Below, one piece after another: positions 24,401 through 36,830 of a stretch of 64,000 nucleotides of DNA. Below the pieces are notes generated by a model, which made no database searches, was not told the DNA's origin, and saw only the letters and a program-made list of their open reading frames with translations. The stretch is from the NCBI GenBank assembly GCA_008973525.1, contig WACJ01000516.1, positions 1,674,001 through 1,738,000 of the forward strand, written 5' to 3'. Position 1 is the stretch's first letter; every line of letters starts with the position of its first letter. The stretch is from Stenopsyche tienmushanensis (taxonomy: Eukaryota > Arthropoda > Insecta > Trichoptera > Stenopsychidae). A program made the translations under genes and the position numbers.

Positions 24401-26558
24401 TACTTTCTAGATTTATATTGTATAAACATTGCCTGAAACAAAAATTCGTTTTGTATAATTAGATGCAAAATTTTAGCTTATTAATTAGCGATATGTATTG
24501 CGTCAAATGGTGGCATTTTATTCATCTTTGCAAAATTGAAATATCTTCGGTAATACTTTACCATATGCTTGCTTATACTTTTTGCGTTTTTTTTTCTTTT
24601 GAGGTCACCCACTGTCTTTGGGTTTTCTTTAAACGTTCAAAGCCCTTTGAATAATCAGCAATTCCATGGACAGCGCCCTGAAACTGCGTCGAAGTCGCTA
24701 CTTAATTGATTATTCCCATTCAAATCACGTAGTTCTCTTTACGTAATGGCTTTATAAGCTATCTGTAGCCACTACGTAAAAATACCGTATTCATTTTAAA
24801 TAGAATGAAAAAAATCCAACTCATTTCGCGTTTGAAAGTTAAAATCTTATTTGGGAAGCTGCATCGTAAGCCAAACTTTTCAAGCCGCATGTGCTCGGTC
24901 GCAAAGAATTTAACACGTAGACAGTTTGAAGTTTAACCCTATGAGTATACAGACTTTGTAGTATAACTCGAGCGATGAAACGAATAAATGGATGGTACGT
25001 TCGTGAACGTTTTTGATGCAAAAATTACAGCGGTTCCATTAGTATATTTTGCTCATTTTAGCGCAAAATATTTAGAGTAATTTGCGCACGTTTTGATTCT
25101 CAATAAAATAAGCAAATCTGTTGAATATGTTGAACGTAAAACGCTTTTGTTTGTCATGGTTTTATAAATAACGCATTGTCATGGTGAAATACCCACTTTA
25201 CGGGCCAAGGATTCCATTCTTTTTGGCAATGTTTTTTGCTGTTATTCATTTAAAATTGTGTGTATTATAGTAGTATTTATTGGTAGCAAGTCTTGTTGGA
25301 TAATTTATTAGGCAAATTATATATGTGATATTGTTTCCATTTTGAAATGCGATTTGCTGCTTGCTTTGGTCATGCAAATATGATTTATTCCGTTGTTGAC
25401 TGGCGCCTCATTAAGTTCATATAATTGTTAGCAGTCTACTCTGATTTATATTTAACTAGAATTACTGAAACAATAAATTGAAATTTTAAACATCCACAGA
25501 TATCATCTCATAAAATGTAAACTAAACATTTTGTCCAATTAGGCTTTATTTAATTTGATTTTGAATATGCTTTTAAACGTTTCTGAATAAACGTATTATG
25601 TTATTTTAATCCATAAATGATATGTAGTTATAATGCCAACTACACCCCCAACATCCCCCTTAAATTAATACGCTATATTTATCGCCAAGTTGTTTGTGAA
25701 ATTGAATTAGCATCATAAACGATTTAGTTCGATGCAATCTGAAAAACTATATCCAGCTCAATGAATTGAAACCACATTTAATACATTACGGGTGGATGCT
25801 CTCTCAATTAAACAATAGGTTTTCTTCGTCGAAGTCAACATACAGAATATGATACCTGGAATATTAATTTTGATATATACAGCCTGTATGAGAACTATAC
25901 GCGAATCGCGAATGCTCCCGCAATATGTTACATCTCGAGCCAAAGTATTACAAGCAGTGTTGAAATTTAATGCTGAAATTTTTATACTAATGTATTGATT
26001 GTTTGCTAGTTGAAGAAATAAACTTGCTTTAATTAGCATAACTATAATGAGATAATCCAGAAGATTTTTAGCGTGCTTTTATTTATTTCACGGGGCTTTA
26101 AATTTCAATGGTAAGCTCTTAACTTTCAAATTTTGCTAAAAATCAGCCGTTTGGTTAATTTTATTGTCAAAAATATATAGAATTATCAAAAGTCGTTCTG
26201 TGAGCCTTCTTAGAGGGTCTAGTGTAGCTAACGTTTAGCTTAGAAAAAAAATCATGCATTCCAATTCCTCAATAACTAACAATTTATACATTGTTTATAT
26301 GTAATAATGTTATAGTTATATTATGAAAATTTAAATTTAATATTAAAATTCAAAATCATTGTGATTATCTGAATAGATCGGTTTTGATGTAAGACTGAAA
26401 TTAAATCTGGAACGAAACGATCGATCAAAAATTCGTATGTATCGAATCCCTCAAATTTGTTTGCACAGCGAATATTTTTCTGTAATTTGTATTTGAAACT
26501 GATTCGTAGTAATAAAAACGCAGAAAATATTCCACTACTTTTAATGTTCCTCGACTCA
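24401..26558. other. Intronic DNA, nothing recognised
   Basis: AT-rich. The open frames present (24463-24654, 24839-25021, 25758-26039) have no recognisable motif. Confidence 0.35.
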
Positions 26559-27444
26559 TACGAGGTATATCCCGAAAGTAAGTGTACTGTGACAATAGCG
26601 AGCTGTGGTTTTTTGTTTTTTAAGGGTTTGCAATACTGAGTGGTATAGGGGGATCTTCTGACAAAGCGACCATAGCAGGAATACGGCAGTACTTAAATTC
26701 ACAGTGTCCAGTTGCGTGAAAGATGTCGGTAAGAAATCCCGCCAAGTGTCAGCCACTTTCTGTGATCCCCTTGACTTGAATTGGAAGGTGAGGATTTTCT
26801 GATCTCTATTGTAACTGGAGATAAATTACACGTCTGAGTCAAAAAGACAGTCGTTATACCAATTCCTCATCTGCCAAAAAAATCAAAAGCACAATTTCGG
26901 GACAAAATAATCATGGCCTCAGTGTTTTGGGACTAAAAAAGCATCATTTTGGTCGAATTTCATGCACAACAATATTATGAGACATTAAAAAAACTCAAAA
27001 GAATTATTCAATATAAAAGGATGTGTATGCTGACGAGAGGTGTGTGCTTGTTGCACGACAACGCCCGTCCTCACACAGCCTTAGCCACCAAGGCGCTCTT
27101 ATGGTTGGTTGGGATGTTTTGTATCAACCCCTGTATTCCCCTGACTTGGCGCCTTCAGATTATCATCCATTCTCGTCCCTGAAAGAACACATTGGTGGAA
27201 TTAAATTTTCAACCGACAAGCAGTTGCAAAAAGAGGTATTGAATTGCGGGAAGGAGCTGGCGGAAGATTTCTTTGAAGAAGGCATAAAGAAGTTTTGAGC
27301 TCACCAGATGCATCGAACGGGATGGCGATTATGTTGAAAAATAATTAACAAGTGTATTAGCAATATTCCATATTTTTTTCTAAATACACTTTTTGTACAA
27401 AAATATAAAAATTTAGTGCACTTACTTTCGGGATATGACTCGTA
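26559..27444 (+). mobile_element. Internally deleted mariner element, copy B
   Basis: TA dinucleotides at 26559-26560 and 27443-27444 flank an 882-bp element. The left end is CGAGGTATATCCCGAAAGTA and the right end is the inverse of CGAGTCATATCCCGAAAGTA. It shares ends, orientation and the N-terminal deletion junction with copy A (5275-6062), but keeps about 100 bp of middle sequence that copy A lost. Its ends are closer to each other than those of copy A, which suggests it is younger. Confidence 0.92.
26723..27344 (+). pseudogene. Mariner transposase with deleted HTH region
   Basis: The frame starts at ATG 26723 (MSVRNPAKC), then loses the DNA-binding helix-turn-helix region. It resumes at EDFLISIVTGDK (first catalytic aspartate present), ESKRQS, ASVFW, EFHAQQYYETLKKLKRIIQ and LLHDNARPHTA (second aspartate). 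A frameshift leads to GWDVLYQPLYSPDLAPSDYH with the third aspartate, 34 residues after the second, hence D34D. GKELAEDFFEEGIKK and, after another shift, RCIERDGDYVEK end at the stop 27342-27344. About 207 codons remain against about 345 in intact mariners. It is inactive. Confidence 0.9.
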
Positions 27445-27555
27445 TCTATGTATTATGTACGTAATTATGTAATTAGTTACTGGGGGATTTTCAGTTTCAA
27501 ATTATGTATTGATAGGCATTTATATTGATGTATTATAAATTTGCACAATAATATA

Positions 27556-27833
27556 TTCTAGGACAGGGATGCCCAACCGGTCGATCTTAAAGCAAAATTT
27601 GGTGGATTCTGAAAACTTTTGTGTGTATTTTGTATAAATATATTTTCAGCCGATGAAGAAAAATAATATCTCGGCGATTGGACTATTCGACTCGACTTGA
27701 TTCGTGTTTATCTGCTAATTTAGGGTATTAAATAAAATTTCCTATAAGAATCATACTAAAAGTTGATCCCAAGAAAATTTTAAATTGAAAAGTTGCTCTC
27801 AATGCAAAAAAGGTTGGGCACCTTGTTCTAGGA
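27556..27833. mobile_element. hAT MITE with perfect 8-bp target duplication
   Basis: A 262-bp element (27564-27825) begins CAGGGATGCCCAACC and ends GGTTGGGCACCTTG. It is flanked by identical 8-bp copies TTCTAGGA at 27556-27563 and 27826-27833. The 8-bp duplication and CAG-type ends define hAT. It has no coding capacity, so it was moved in trans. The perfect duplication means the insertion is intact and relatively recent. Confidence 0.93.
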
Positions 27834-29776
27834 TAAAGTCAGTATTAGTCATAATAAATGCTTATAGGATTCAAACATCAATGCGAATCACTGAATCATT
27901 GAGCAATATAAATTGAGTTTGCTTCGGATCCTAATAGAATTTGGTAAAGCGCATTACGGCAAAGACTTTGAAAATCCTAATTTTATTGCGATGTATTTAT
28001 GGAACAAAGAGCTCTAAATTCTTAAATGTCTGCGTGTGATTTTGTACATTTTTCGTCGTGAATAATTTATATGCGACGGCGTATTTTTGGCGGTTTCTGC
28101 AACAATTGTTGGCGTATGAAAGCGATTAGCGGTCACGGTACTAAATGTGTAAAATTAATGAATGTTTTGAATATGTTCACTTCATTCTCTATATTTGTTT
28201 TGAAACAATATTTACACTGTGAATAATTTAGTGTGTTTATATGGTAACGGAAATCTTTTGTTAACGTTGAATACATGACCCAAAGCCATTAGCTCGGGCA
28301 AGAATAGACGTAACCGAAGAATGAGTTCGAAAACCACGACTGGCTTTGAAAAATAATTGGTATACGCATAATGCGAATTCCTGATAGTCCGAACATTAAA
28401 AACTAATCCTTTACGAATTTCTCCCTCGTCGTTTCGCCATATACATTTCATTCTTTTATGTTGTATCGCTTAACAAATATCGAATATACATCGCGTATAT
28501 TTGGCCGAGACTTCCACAGACAGGAAACATTCATCATACGAGTCAATTGCCCTTTTTATCTCTTTTTGCTTCCGAGACATTCTCAATTGAACGCTGTACG
28601 TTTTCAATTTAAAGTGCAGAAATTTCAATACTTCAAATGGCATATTTTCACTGAACTAAGTTTCTTATATCAGTGTTGAAACATTAAATTATCCCGGGCA
28701 AGTAAAAAAAGTTTGCATATAAATTAACAGCCAGCTAGAGGGTAAAGCGCTACGTTATAATGTTTGAAGGTGGGACCATTATTGCTGTTTATTTTAACAA
28801 TAAATTTTACTTAATAAGAAATTTATCAACTAAAATTTTCCTATTTAAACTCGCAAAGATTAAAATTAAGGCCCTCGGAAGTATTAACATTTTAAGATTA
28901 TTTTAATTTAGTACGTAGCAGGGGTTGCCATAAGTAGATAACTTAATTCGAGCTAATCTCGAACCTTTCAACATCCTCGCATCATGAACGTTCGATCATA
29001 ATTACTATAATAATGGTTTTATTTAAATAATAATTCAAATTTTATAACCATCCCTAAATAAATTTTCTCCAGACGCTATGTTCAAATTGGAGATTACAGC
29101 AGGGTATCGAATTACAACTATTAATTTCGAAGGTCGTTGTTTAAATTGAAACCAATAAAACAGCATCAGATAAATCTTGACACGCCAATATTTATTGCTA
29201 ATTAAACTTAGTGTTTATAAGTACAGGTTCTATTGAAATATCGAGTTTTGGCCAAACAGCTAAAGCTCTATAATTAAAGCGATTTCGACTTTCAACCAGT
29301 AAGTCGCTATCAATTCCACGAACGTATTTACATGCCATAGTGGTACACAATTACACTTAGCCTTCTAAAATTCACAATGTATAACAGAATTAAACAAGGA
29401 GATAGTGTAACTGTTTAGGGTAGGATTAGAATATGCAAGATGTATAATGAGACAGGATTTATCTAGAATAAGCGACAATTGTCATTTATAAACGACGTTA
29501 TTAAAATATCAAAACGCTAGTATCATTCGGTCAATTTTTTTAGGTCTATTATTATTTTCAGAAGATATTTTTGCAGGGATGAGGGGCTTATGTGAATGGT
29601 TTTCCGTTACTTTTTATGGATAGTTTTTATCTAAGATAAAGAATTTGGATTGGATTATTTTTATAAAAATAATAAGATTTTATCTCTAGGATATTGTAAT
29701 TTTAGTCAATCCATTGTATGTAATAATTTCCAATATCTTAAATTTATTGACTCGTTGAAAATACTTCAAAAGTATA
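27834..29776. other. Intronic DNA, nothing recognised
   Basis: Two adjacent frames near 28212-28679 have no motif. Nothing else is supported. Confidence 0.35.
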
Positions 29777-29812
29777 TCAGGTCAGTCCAAAAGTTCGTGC
29801 GCATTTTTGGGA
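29777..29812 (+). repeat. Solitary mariner-like terminal repeat
   Basis: After TA at 29775-29776 comes TCAGGTCAGTCCAAAAGTTC and then GTGCGCATTTTTGG, which resembles mariner ends of the TCAGGTC(A/T)GTCCAAAAGT type. No transposase or opposite end was found nearby. Confidence 0.5.
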
Positions 29813-32800
29813 AATTGTTAAATAGTGTAAATAAAACACTGAATAACTGATAGATTTGAACTTTCAAAATAAAAAAATTGAAACTAAGCCACTATTTGAA
29901 TGATTAGAAAAATGTGTGGTTATATTTATTATATGTATTAAGGCAATAGGGATTTTTAAGCAACATTTTTACTTGTCCTCTATTTTTTCTTAAATGAAGA
30001 TTGAGTTTTGAATGAACTTTTCTTTATAGTTTTTATCTAAGTTTCCGCTGTTACAAGCAAATTAATATTTGAATGCATTCCTTAAATGTCAAACGAAATG
30101 ATCATAGAATAAAAATACATTTTACTTATACTATAAAAATGTTATGCTTGGAGTAGCGAGATATTTTATCATTATTACTTTTATGATTATGGGTACTTTA
30201 TGCGAAGGATTATAACAAATCGTCTTTTTTGCCGCAGTAAAGTCATTCCTTATGCACGGAACAGTCATATGAGGCACCTTTAAAAAAAGTTATATCATCT
30301 CGGTACTTGAAAATATTGAACCGCTACCCTTCTCTGGCGTGAGGGTGGCTTTTATGATGGGGCAGTTCATGACACGACCCTTTTCTCGAGCAAATAAAAA
30401 TATCAAAACAAATAAACTAATGGTCCGTATTGACTTTCGGCATTGAAAACATGATACTGTTCAAATTTTGTGTACAATTCAAGCGTAAAACTTTGCATAA
30501 GCAAGAAAATAAGATCGGGATAAGCTGATGTTCGATAACGAGATTTCAAGGTTTCGATATATGATATTTTCGTCGGATTTGTTAATAATTTGTTTTAATG
30601 CTTCAAAAATTCTTGAAAAGGCTTTGTTATGCCTCGGTCGATATAATGCAGTTATGTAGAAATTATTGTCTCTTTTTGACGTTTATTGTGCCTTAATATT
30701 AATATAACCACAGATGATATACGACTTTGAAGAAGAAAGCGTCAATATGCCTATTAGGTATCAAAGTGATGGGTTTATGGGCCATTATTGAGTTTATGTC
30801 ACGAATATGCCTGAAAAAATTGAAGCACGATAGTGCTTTATGATTAATTCATGAAAATTTACTTCTGGTTAAGTGAATTTACAAGAGAAATGTGAGTACA
30901 TTTATGTATCTTTAGCAACGCCTTTTGAATAACATTTCTGTTACATTTTCGTTATACTTGGAGATTACACAGAGTACTTGGTTCATATTTAATGATCTCT
31001 GAAATGGTTGAAATTCAAAATTAAAACCGACGGTTTGTCTTTTATATATTAAACGTTTTATTTGCTCTGAATAACAGTATGTCACTTTTCAGCACTGATT
31101 TTGTAAATCAGCTTATTTATTTTATATTAGAAAGGTAATTTGATGAACGTTTCATAGTCGACAATTTTGGTTCTTGAATAAAATATTTTTCCTATATCAT
31201 TTATGTTATTTTCATTTGTATGGCACTATAACTTTTCATAATTTTTTATCATATAACAATAGCATCCATTCACTTTATACCCTAAATCTTTTAAATTTCA
31301 TCCACTATGATCCTCTCTAGGAGCCCAGCTATTTCATAATTATAAAATTTACACTATAAAGCTGTAATTACAATGCAATATTACTCTACATTTACAACTC
31401 TGCTGAAATGCAAGCTACCATCTGTTTTTTCTCTCTGGAATTTGAATAATAAAATTCATATGTCATCAACATATTAAATCCGCAAGTAGTCCACTGCAGA
31501 ACTAGGGTCTCTTAATTAACTATTCATGCCAAAGGATCATACATGTGCCATCTACTTTCATACATAAACCTGGTCATAATCATGTAATTTATGTAATGTA
31601 ATTTATAAGTCATAATCATGTAATTTAAGCTTTGTATTTAAAAAAAATCCTACAAAATATCAAGGATGTTGATGGGTAATTTTCCGATATTTTTGATAAG
31701 TAGATGAATTAATAACTTTGCTAAGAGTAAAGCTAAAAAATAAATGTATTTCTAATAAATAGTTACACATAAATCAATATAAAATATTTAAAAAAAAATT
31801 CAAACATGATAAATTTTTTCATGTTGGAGCAACATACGGGTCGAACCGGCTCGCAGTGTAGGTTGGGCCGATAAAATATAATATATAACCTGTAGCTTTC
31901 TTAATTACATTATTCCATTATATATACTAATATAATTTAAAATATAAACATGATGAACGACTAATCATAGTGCTCTTTAATAAATTAAATAGGGCTTAGA
32001 CGATTAGTACCAACCTTTTGTGAGTCCTTGTAATTCAATTATCGTAGTTTCTAACCACAGATGAATAAATGTGCACACGTGCTTAAAACATTATACAGAT
32101 ATATTATCCCACGATAATTGTCTTTTTTGATTGTCCTTCCATTGGAGCTGATAGAAAATTGATATGACAAAATGGGCTTATATCCATTTTCATCGAAATG
32201 TAAAATCTGTCCACGAAGCAACGTGTTCCCATAATGTAACCATCTCTCGACTATAAATAATTCATAGCATGGGTCTATACATAAAACCTAATTACATAAA
32301 GTTTCATGTATCTGTTTCCGCATGGAGAAGAAAAAGATTGGCGTTATGTCGGTCATGTTCCCCAGTTTCCATCAAATTTGTATGAAAATATTGTCTTTTC
32401 TTATTGATTTATCCTCGTTAGAAAGCTTGCTTATGTTGCGAAAAGCAAAAATGTATGTATTATGATGGAAGAGCGCTTTATCAGAAATATAAAAAAAGCA
32501 AACAAAGTACTCGATAATGATTATTTTATATAAGAATACAAAAAATGTCAAAAAACATCGTGCTCAAAATCATGGTTTAATATTTATGTTTGCCGAACGA
32601 ATTGTGCTATAACATAATTTGAAATTATATATAAATTTGTTTTGAATGATTTATCAGATGTACCCAGATAAAAGAGCGTTTTTTTACGTGAAATTAATTT
32701 ATTTATTTACAAAGATTATTATATAAAATAATCAACATTCATGATTATTTATTTAGATTGCAGCAATTCAATAAATTATATCACGAATATGATATAATTT

Positions 32801-32825
32801 ATGAGCGTCACTTTGTTCTTTTCAC
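29813..32825. other. Intronic DNA, nothing recognised
   Basis: AT-rich. A short direct duplication of CATAATCATGTAATTTA occurs at about 31574 and 31611. Nothing else was found. Confidence 0.35.
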
Positions 32826-33020
32826 TTAACCCCAAAAGGAGTATTATCGGAGACCCTGCGATCCCCATCCACTTATTCAGAAAGAGCACTCTTGTACATA
32901 GAGCTTGGAGACAGATAGAGACAGAGAGCGACGTAGCGCAGTTCTAAACTTATCGACTAATAATGATTTCGATTTCAAGTATGTTATTTGACAGTGTTTG
33001 TTTATTTAATTGCTTGCTGT
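32826..33020 (-). repeat. TTAA-bounded MITE (piggyBac-like), copy 3, truncated
   Basis: TTAACCCCAAAAGGAGTATT at 32826 is the inverse of the right end of copy 2 (21069). The similarity continues through CCACTTATTCAGAAAGAGC and GACAGATAGAGACAGAGAG, then jumps to CGACTAATAATGAT and GACAGTGTTTGTTTATTTAA. An internal part and the far end are missing. It abuts the mariner relic at 33021-33655. Confidence 0.7.
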
Positions 33021-33655
33021 TCTTCTGCTTGTTAATCGAGTCTTTGTCCAATTATAATTTCCTTCTAAAGGAGGAGCAAATGAATCGATTTTTTGTGTGT
33101 TATTTATGTAAATAAATGACGTGGTCTTGTATACTATCCACAGTGCTTATTTACAATTGACTCTGCATCGAATTGAAGATTGTCTTACGCTGATAGAAGC
33201 TGACAGAAAGCAATCGGTGTAAAGCAATTATGGCATCAACGACTTCATCGATTTTAAATATGCTCCTCAAAAGGTTAATACGTGCGGTACCCATACGCCT
33301 TGTTTCCACACTTTGTCAATGCTTTGCAAACTTCTTTGATCGCTGAAACATGAATATCCGTTCTACTTCTTTATTTCTTTGTTATTTCTTGAACAAAAAA
33401 CTTTGGATTGGCTTCAATTTCTGAAGCTTTGGGATCCTCATCGATACTATTAGGAGATCCACTTCTTGGTTTGTCTATTGAGGAAAAATTGCGCGATTAT
33501 AAATTTCTAAACCATTTCTGACATTGTCGAACTGATAGAACATCACCATAAATGGCACAGATATTTTTAATTGTCGTAGTCGACGAATCTTTTTAATGAA
33601 ACTCGTACAGCATACAACAGAGAAAAAATAGTTTGCTAAGAACATTGCCCTCCAT
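33021..33655 (-). pseudogene. Old mariner transposase relic (N-terminal half)
   Basis: Read on the minus strand from ATG at 33655, the frame gives NICAIYGDVLSVRQCQKWFR, then after a frameshift NFSSIDKPRSGSPNSIDEDP. This is the second helix-turn-helix and the linker (usual form SGNFDLEDKPRSGRP) of a mariner transposase. Farther on, VWKQGVWVPHVLT matches the KWVPHEL motif, and a degraded sequence near 33057-33080 corresponds to the RIITGDE motif with the first aspartate lost. Several stops and shifts break it. The catalytic second half is missing, cut off at the MITE junction. No terminal repeats were seen. Confidence 0.75.
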
Positions 33656-34869
33656 TGTTAATAGGGGTTGTTTTTGTAAAAAAGAAAGATGTGGAATCTG
33701 ATCGATAGATGAAATACAACTGATCATCAAAGTACTCGTAATATATTTAGCAAAACCATTTTAGTATCATAAGAACACTTTTTATAAAATATTGAATAGT
33801 TGATGAATTCATTAATGTCTGGGTATCTAATTTTCACAAACTGCCATATAGACTAACATAATAATATAGCGTGTTGTCCTAACATTTCAACGACGTTATA
33901 TTTGACTAAACCCAATGAAAGTTTTATAGACAGAATGATATGAAACTTCGGTCCAAGTTTAATAGTTGAGCTTATCTATCAACAAAACTCAAACACTGCA
34001 CTTTCCTTTGAAATATTATAATTCGTCATTTAAAACTTGCATAATCCACAGATATTTCGACGTGTTTCATCTTAAGTTTATGATGAACATCCAACCAACC
34101 CAAGCGCTTAATCTAAAATGTAAAATGGAGATATATTTGTTATTTCTATGTATATATTAATATCTAATAGTCTTATAAGATAGTTATTTATTTTTGCACT
34201 GTATTTTTTGATTAATAAATTTATAAGAAGTCAAAACTCTACGAAGCGAATGAATTATGATATCCTCAAGCGTGCCACATAGATTTTAGTCTCATTGTCA
34301 CTTGCAATTTTTGACATCGATTACTCTTCTCAAACTCGATTGTTCATTGTAATGGAAAATTTATTATTTTTCAGCGAAAATTTTCAATGTTATGTATTTT
34401 CATCCTTTCGCCTTCGAGGGAATCACGAAATATTTCCTTATATTTTCCATGGCGCGTTACATTTTTATATTCGCGATGCTTCAAAGTAGGGAACGGTCAT
34501 GATGTGAATTGTGGGAAAATCGAGGAAACTAGCGAAATAGGAAATCGCGTATTTTCACCATTTTTATGTGATGTGTTTATGCTATCGCAGGGAAAATAAA
34601 TCGTGTGCCTGTACCGTAATATAATGGAGAATATTGGTTGAAAAAACATAATCTTTTGTTATTTGCGGGGGATTATGTTCCTGGAAAACTGTCATCGAAA
34701 CCACAAACATTTAATTAGATTTTTCTATTATAGACATTCTATTTGTATTAATAATCTATAAGCTGTCGACCTTGGTAAATAGATTGTTTTCGTATCGAAC
34801 AAATTATAAGCATTTTTACAAAAATAGAAAAATATCATGGCTTGCTTGTCACTCGTTATATCTTACATA
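33656..34869. other. Intronic DNA, nothing recognised
   Basis: AT-rich. Overlapping frames at 34295-34599 have no motif. Confidence 0.35.
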
Positions 34870-35560
34870 GTCGACCCTACCCAACCATATGGAGCATTAT
34901 GAACCTTACCGGTTCGGAGCCAAGAATCTTTAGGAACAGAACAAGGACAAGAAGAACGTTAAAAAGAAGGCCCTGAGAAGAGGCATATGAAAAACTTAAA
35001 TTTGCAACGTTGACAGATTTGTCTTCCGTTAACTTCTATATCGTTTTGAAATCACTGAATTAAGAGGGTCGACCTGAAAGTACTCAGTCTCGAATTCATT
35101 CGGGGAAGTTGCACGTGGACGGGGAGACACGCTCAGTTAGCGTAGGAGCGACTGGACTCTTCGTACTTCAGAACGCCCTTTCCAGTAGAATCAAAATGGT
35201 CGTCTAGAGTAGTTTTCCACTGTCACCCGAAAAAAACTACTCAGTCTTTACAAACTTCCCATACACCCTATCGAGACGGTCGCGAAAGCGTTCGTCAATA
35301 CGTTCATTTGGGAGACCCGTTGGGTGAGCATTCGAAATGAAACTCGGAGTTTATGCTACCTTCAATATCGAGCGAATGAGGAGGTGAATGTATGATACAG
35401 ATGATATAGATGTAACCCCTTCCTGTGAATGGATATTGAAGAGGCCCATAGTTCTGCTGTGGACTGTTTATGGCTGCACTATGATAGTGATGATTATGAA
35501 TTATAAAACTATCCTTGCTTACAATAATATGTAAGTTAGTTGACACTCACGGTTTATTTA
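34870..35560. other. CpG-rich island of unknown nature
   Basis: This segment is clearly richer in G+C and CpG than the intron around it; by eye about twenty CpG fall within 35090-35340. On the minus strand an open frame (35546-35304) reads HNHHYHSAAINSPQQNYGPL then QYPFTGRGY, which looks like real low-complexity protein rather than chance. I see no strong pair of splice sites or known domain. It may be an exon, a promoter region of a nested gene or alternative CASK promoter, or an unrecognised transposon. No choice can be made from this sequence. Confidence 0.35.
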
Positions 35561-35825
35561 AGTTTAAGGCTTTCTGAACCTATTCGGATCTCGATAAGTG
35601 CGCTTTCCTATTACAATTTCACTATTACAGAGCATCATAAATGAAGGTTGATATATCAACTACTTTTTCTACATATCCCTTGAATGACGCGGTAAATCAA
35701 AAACTTTTTGGAGCATTTTATTGAAATGAATATGTAGCTGTTAACACAAAATAATAATAAAAGTATTTTTCCAACATTAACTTATTTAAACGCATAATTT
35801 TTAGTATTGTGTTCGATTTGTTAAC

Positions 35826-35886
35826 TGGGCCGCAAAAATATTTGTTGTGGCCCGCGGGCCGTGAGTTTAACACCACAGCTTTAGAG
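35826..35886 (+). repeat. hAT-like right terminal end
   Basis: TGGGCCGCAAAAATATTTG, then GGCCCGCGGGCCGTGAGTTT and AACACCACAG ending at 35878, is the inverse of the widespread hAT end CAG(T/G)GGTGT(C/T)AAACTC...CGGCCCGCGGGCC. The next eight bases, CTTTAGAG, would be the target duplication. The left end was not found. Confidence 0.65.
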
Positions 35887-36479
35887 TACGTTAAAACAAG
35901 GATATACTGTTTATAATTTTCAGAAATAAAATCGTGTTTATTTATATTTGATATATTAAAAGAGTAAACTGAAAGCTTAATCACTTCTGATTTTGTACTA
36001 AATATAATTAGATCAACCGCAACTATGTTTTCCCCTTTTTGCAATGTCTCTGGAATTATTCGTAGTTGTAGTACTTTTGACACGATTGTATGAAATCTTT
36101 TTAATTTTGCTGAAAGCTGGTGTGGTCTATTTTATCCTGATTTTAATTTCTGGAGAGCAATTCCCAGTCGTCATTAAATTTGTACACAGTGGAGTTATTT
36201 ATTTTTTGTACGACTGTTTCAATGTTTTTTAAGCTTCATTCTTTATCGCACCAGCACATATCCAGTGAAAATACGAGTTAAAAAATGATTTATGAACAAA
36301 ATAAAAAGTCATAAGCTGTGTATTAATACGTTATATGGCCAGAAAATTACCTTATTGAGACTATTATATGTTATTGTATATTAATATAGATTTTATATAT
36401 AATTAATATAAAGTTATTAAATATTAATATTGACATGATTAGTAGTGGAATATATATATTTATTGTTAAGTTAAGGGAC
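35887..36479. other. Intronic DNA, nothing recognised
   Basis: AT-rich to the GC-rich island, with long A/T-only tracts at 36360-36450. A 121-codon minus-strand frame (36083-35718) spans the hAT end, so it is not a coherent gene. Confidence 0.35.
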
Positions 36480-36830
36480 AAGCTGTATTGTAGTCTTCTT
36501 TTGTGTCGATCGCTCTTGATAAAAACGAGGACCTCTTTGCGCGATGTGATGGAGCTTAGCTAAATTTTCATACGCGCATTCAGTTTTCCTTGATTCTCTC
36601 GCTGCAAGGACCAGTTGGCGGGAAAAGGAGGAGGCTGGTCGATAGAAGAGGAAGTCTTCCCCATCCCTTAAAGCGCGTCCTGCCCTCTTCGTTTCCCGCT
36701 TTCAACCCCCAGGCTGCCCTCAGCTCTCTTTGCACGACTACTCCCTGTTTGTTTAGGCGCTACTGGCGATCGAGCTTTTCATCAGGATTCCACGCGTGGG
36801 TCAAGGATAGTACCATTTACTTTTTATTAT
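36480..36830. other. GC-rich segment of unknown origin
   Basis: A sharply GC-rich segment (for example GGCGGGAAAAGGAGGAGGCT and CGCGTCCTGCCCTC) in an otherwise AT-rich region. A plus-strand frame (36590-36886) is open but rich in P, S, R and L with no motif. It shows no terminal repeats and no second copy in the window. It may be a piece of a GC-rich transposon or a regulatory element. Confidence 0.3.

Noticed and set aside
31800..31875. Minus-strand GGTTCGACCC resembling a tRNA B box
   Set aside because: The flanking bases do not pair as a T-stem and no acceptor stem or A box lies at the right distance.
35200..35400. Gypsy-type integrase, from ETVAKAFVNTFIWETRWV on the plus strand
   Set aside because: The match to the integrase core is short, and neither the DRG...F block nor any LTR follows; not enough to claim a retrotransposon.
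35718..36083. 121-codon minus-strand frame
   Set aside because: It runs straight through the hAT terminal repeat, so it is a chance fusion of a repeat end and intron sequence.
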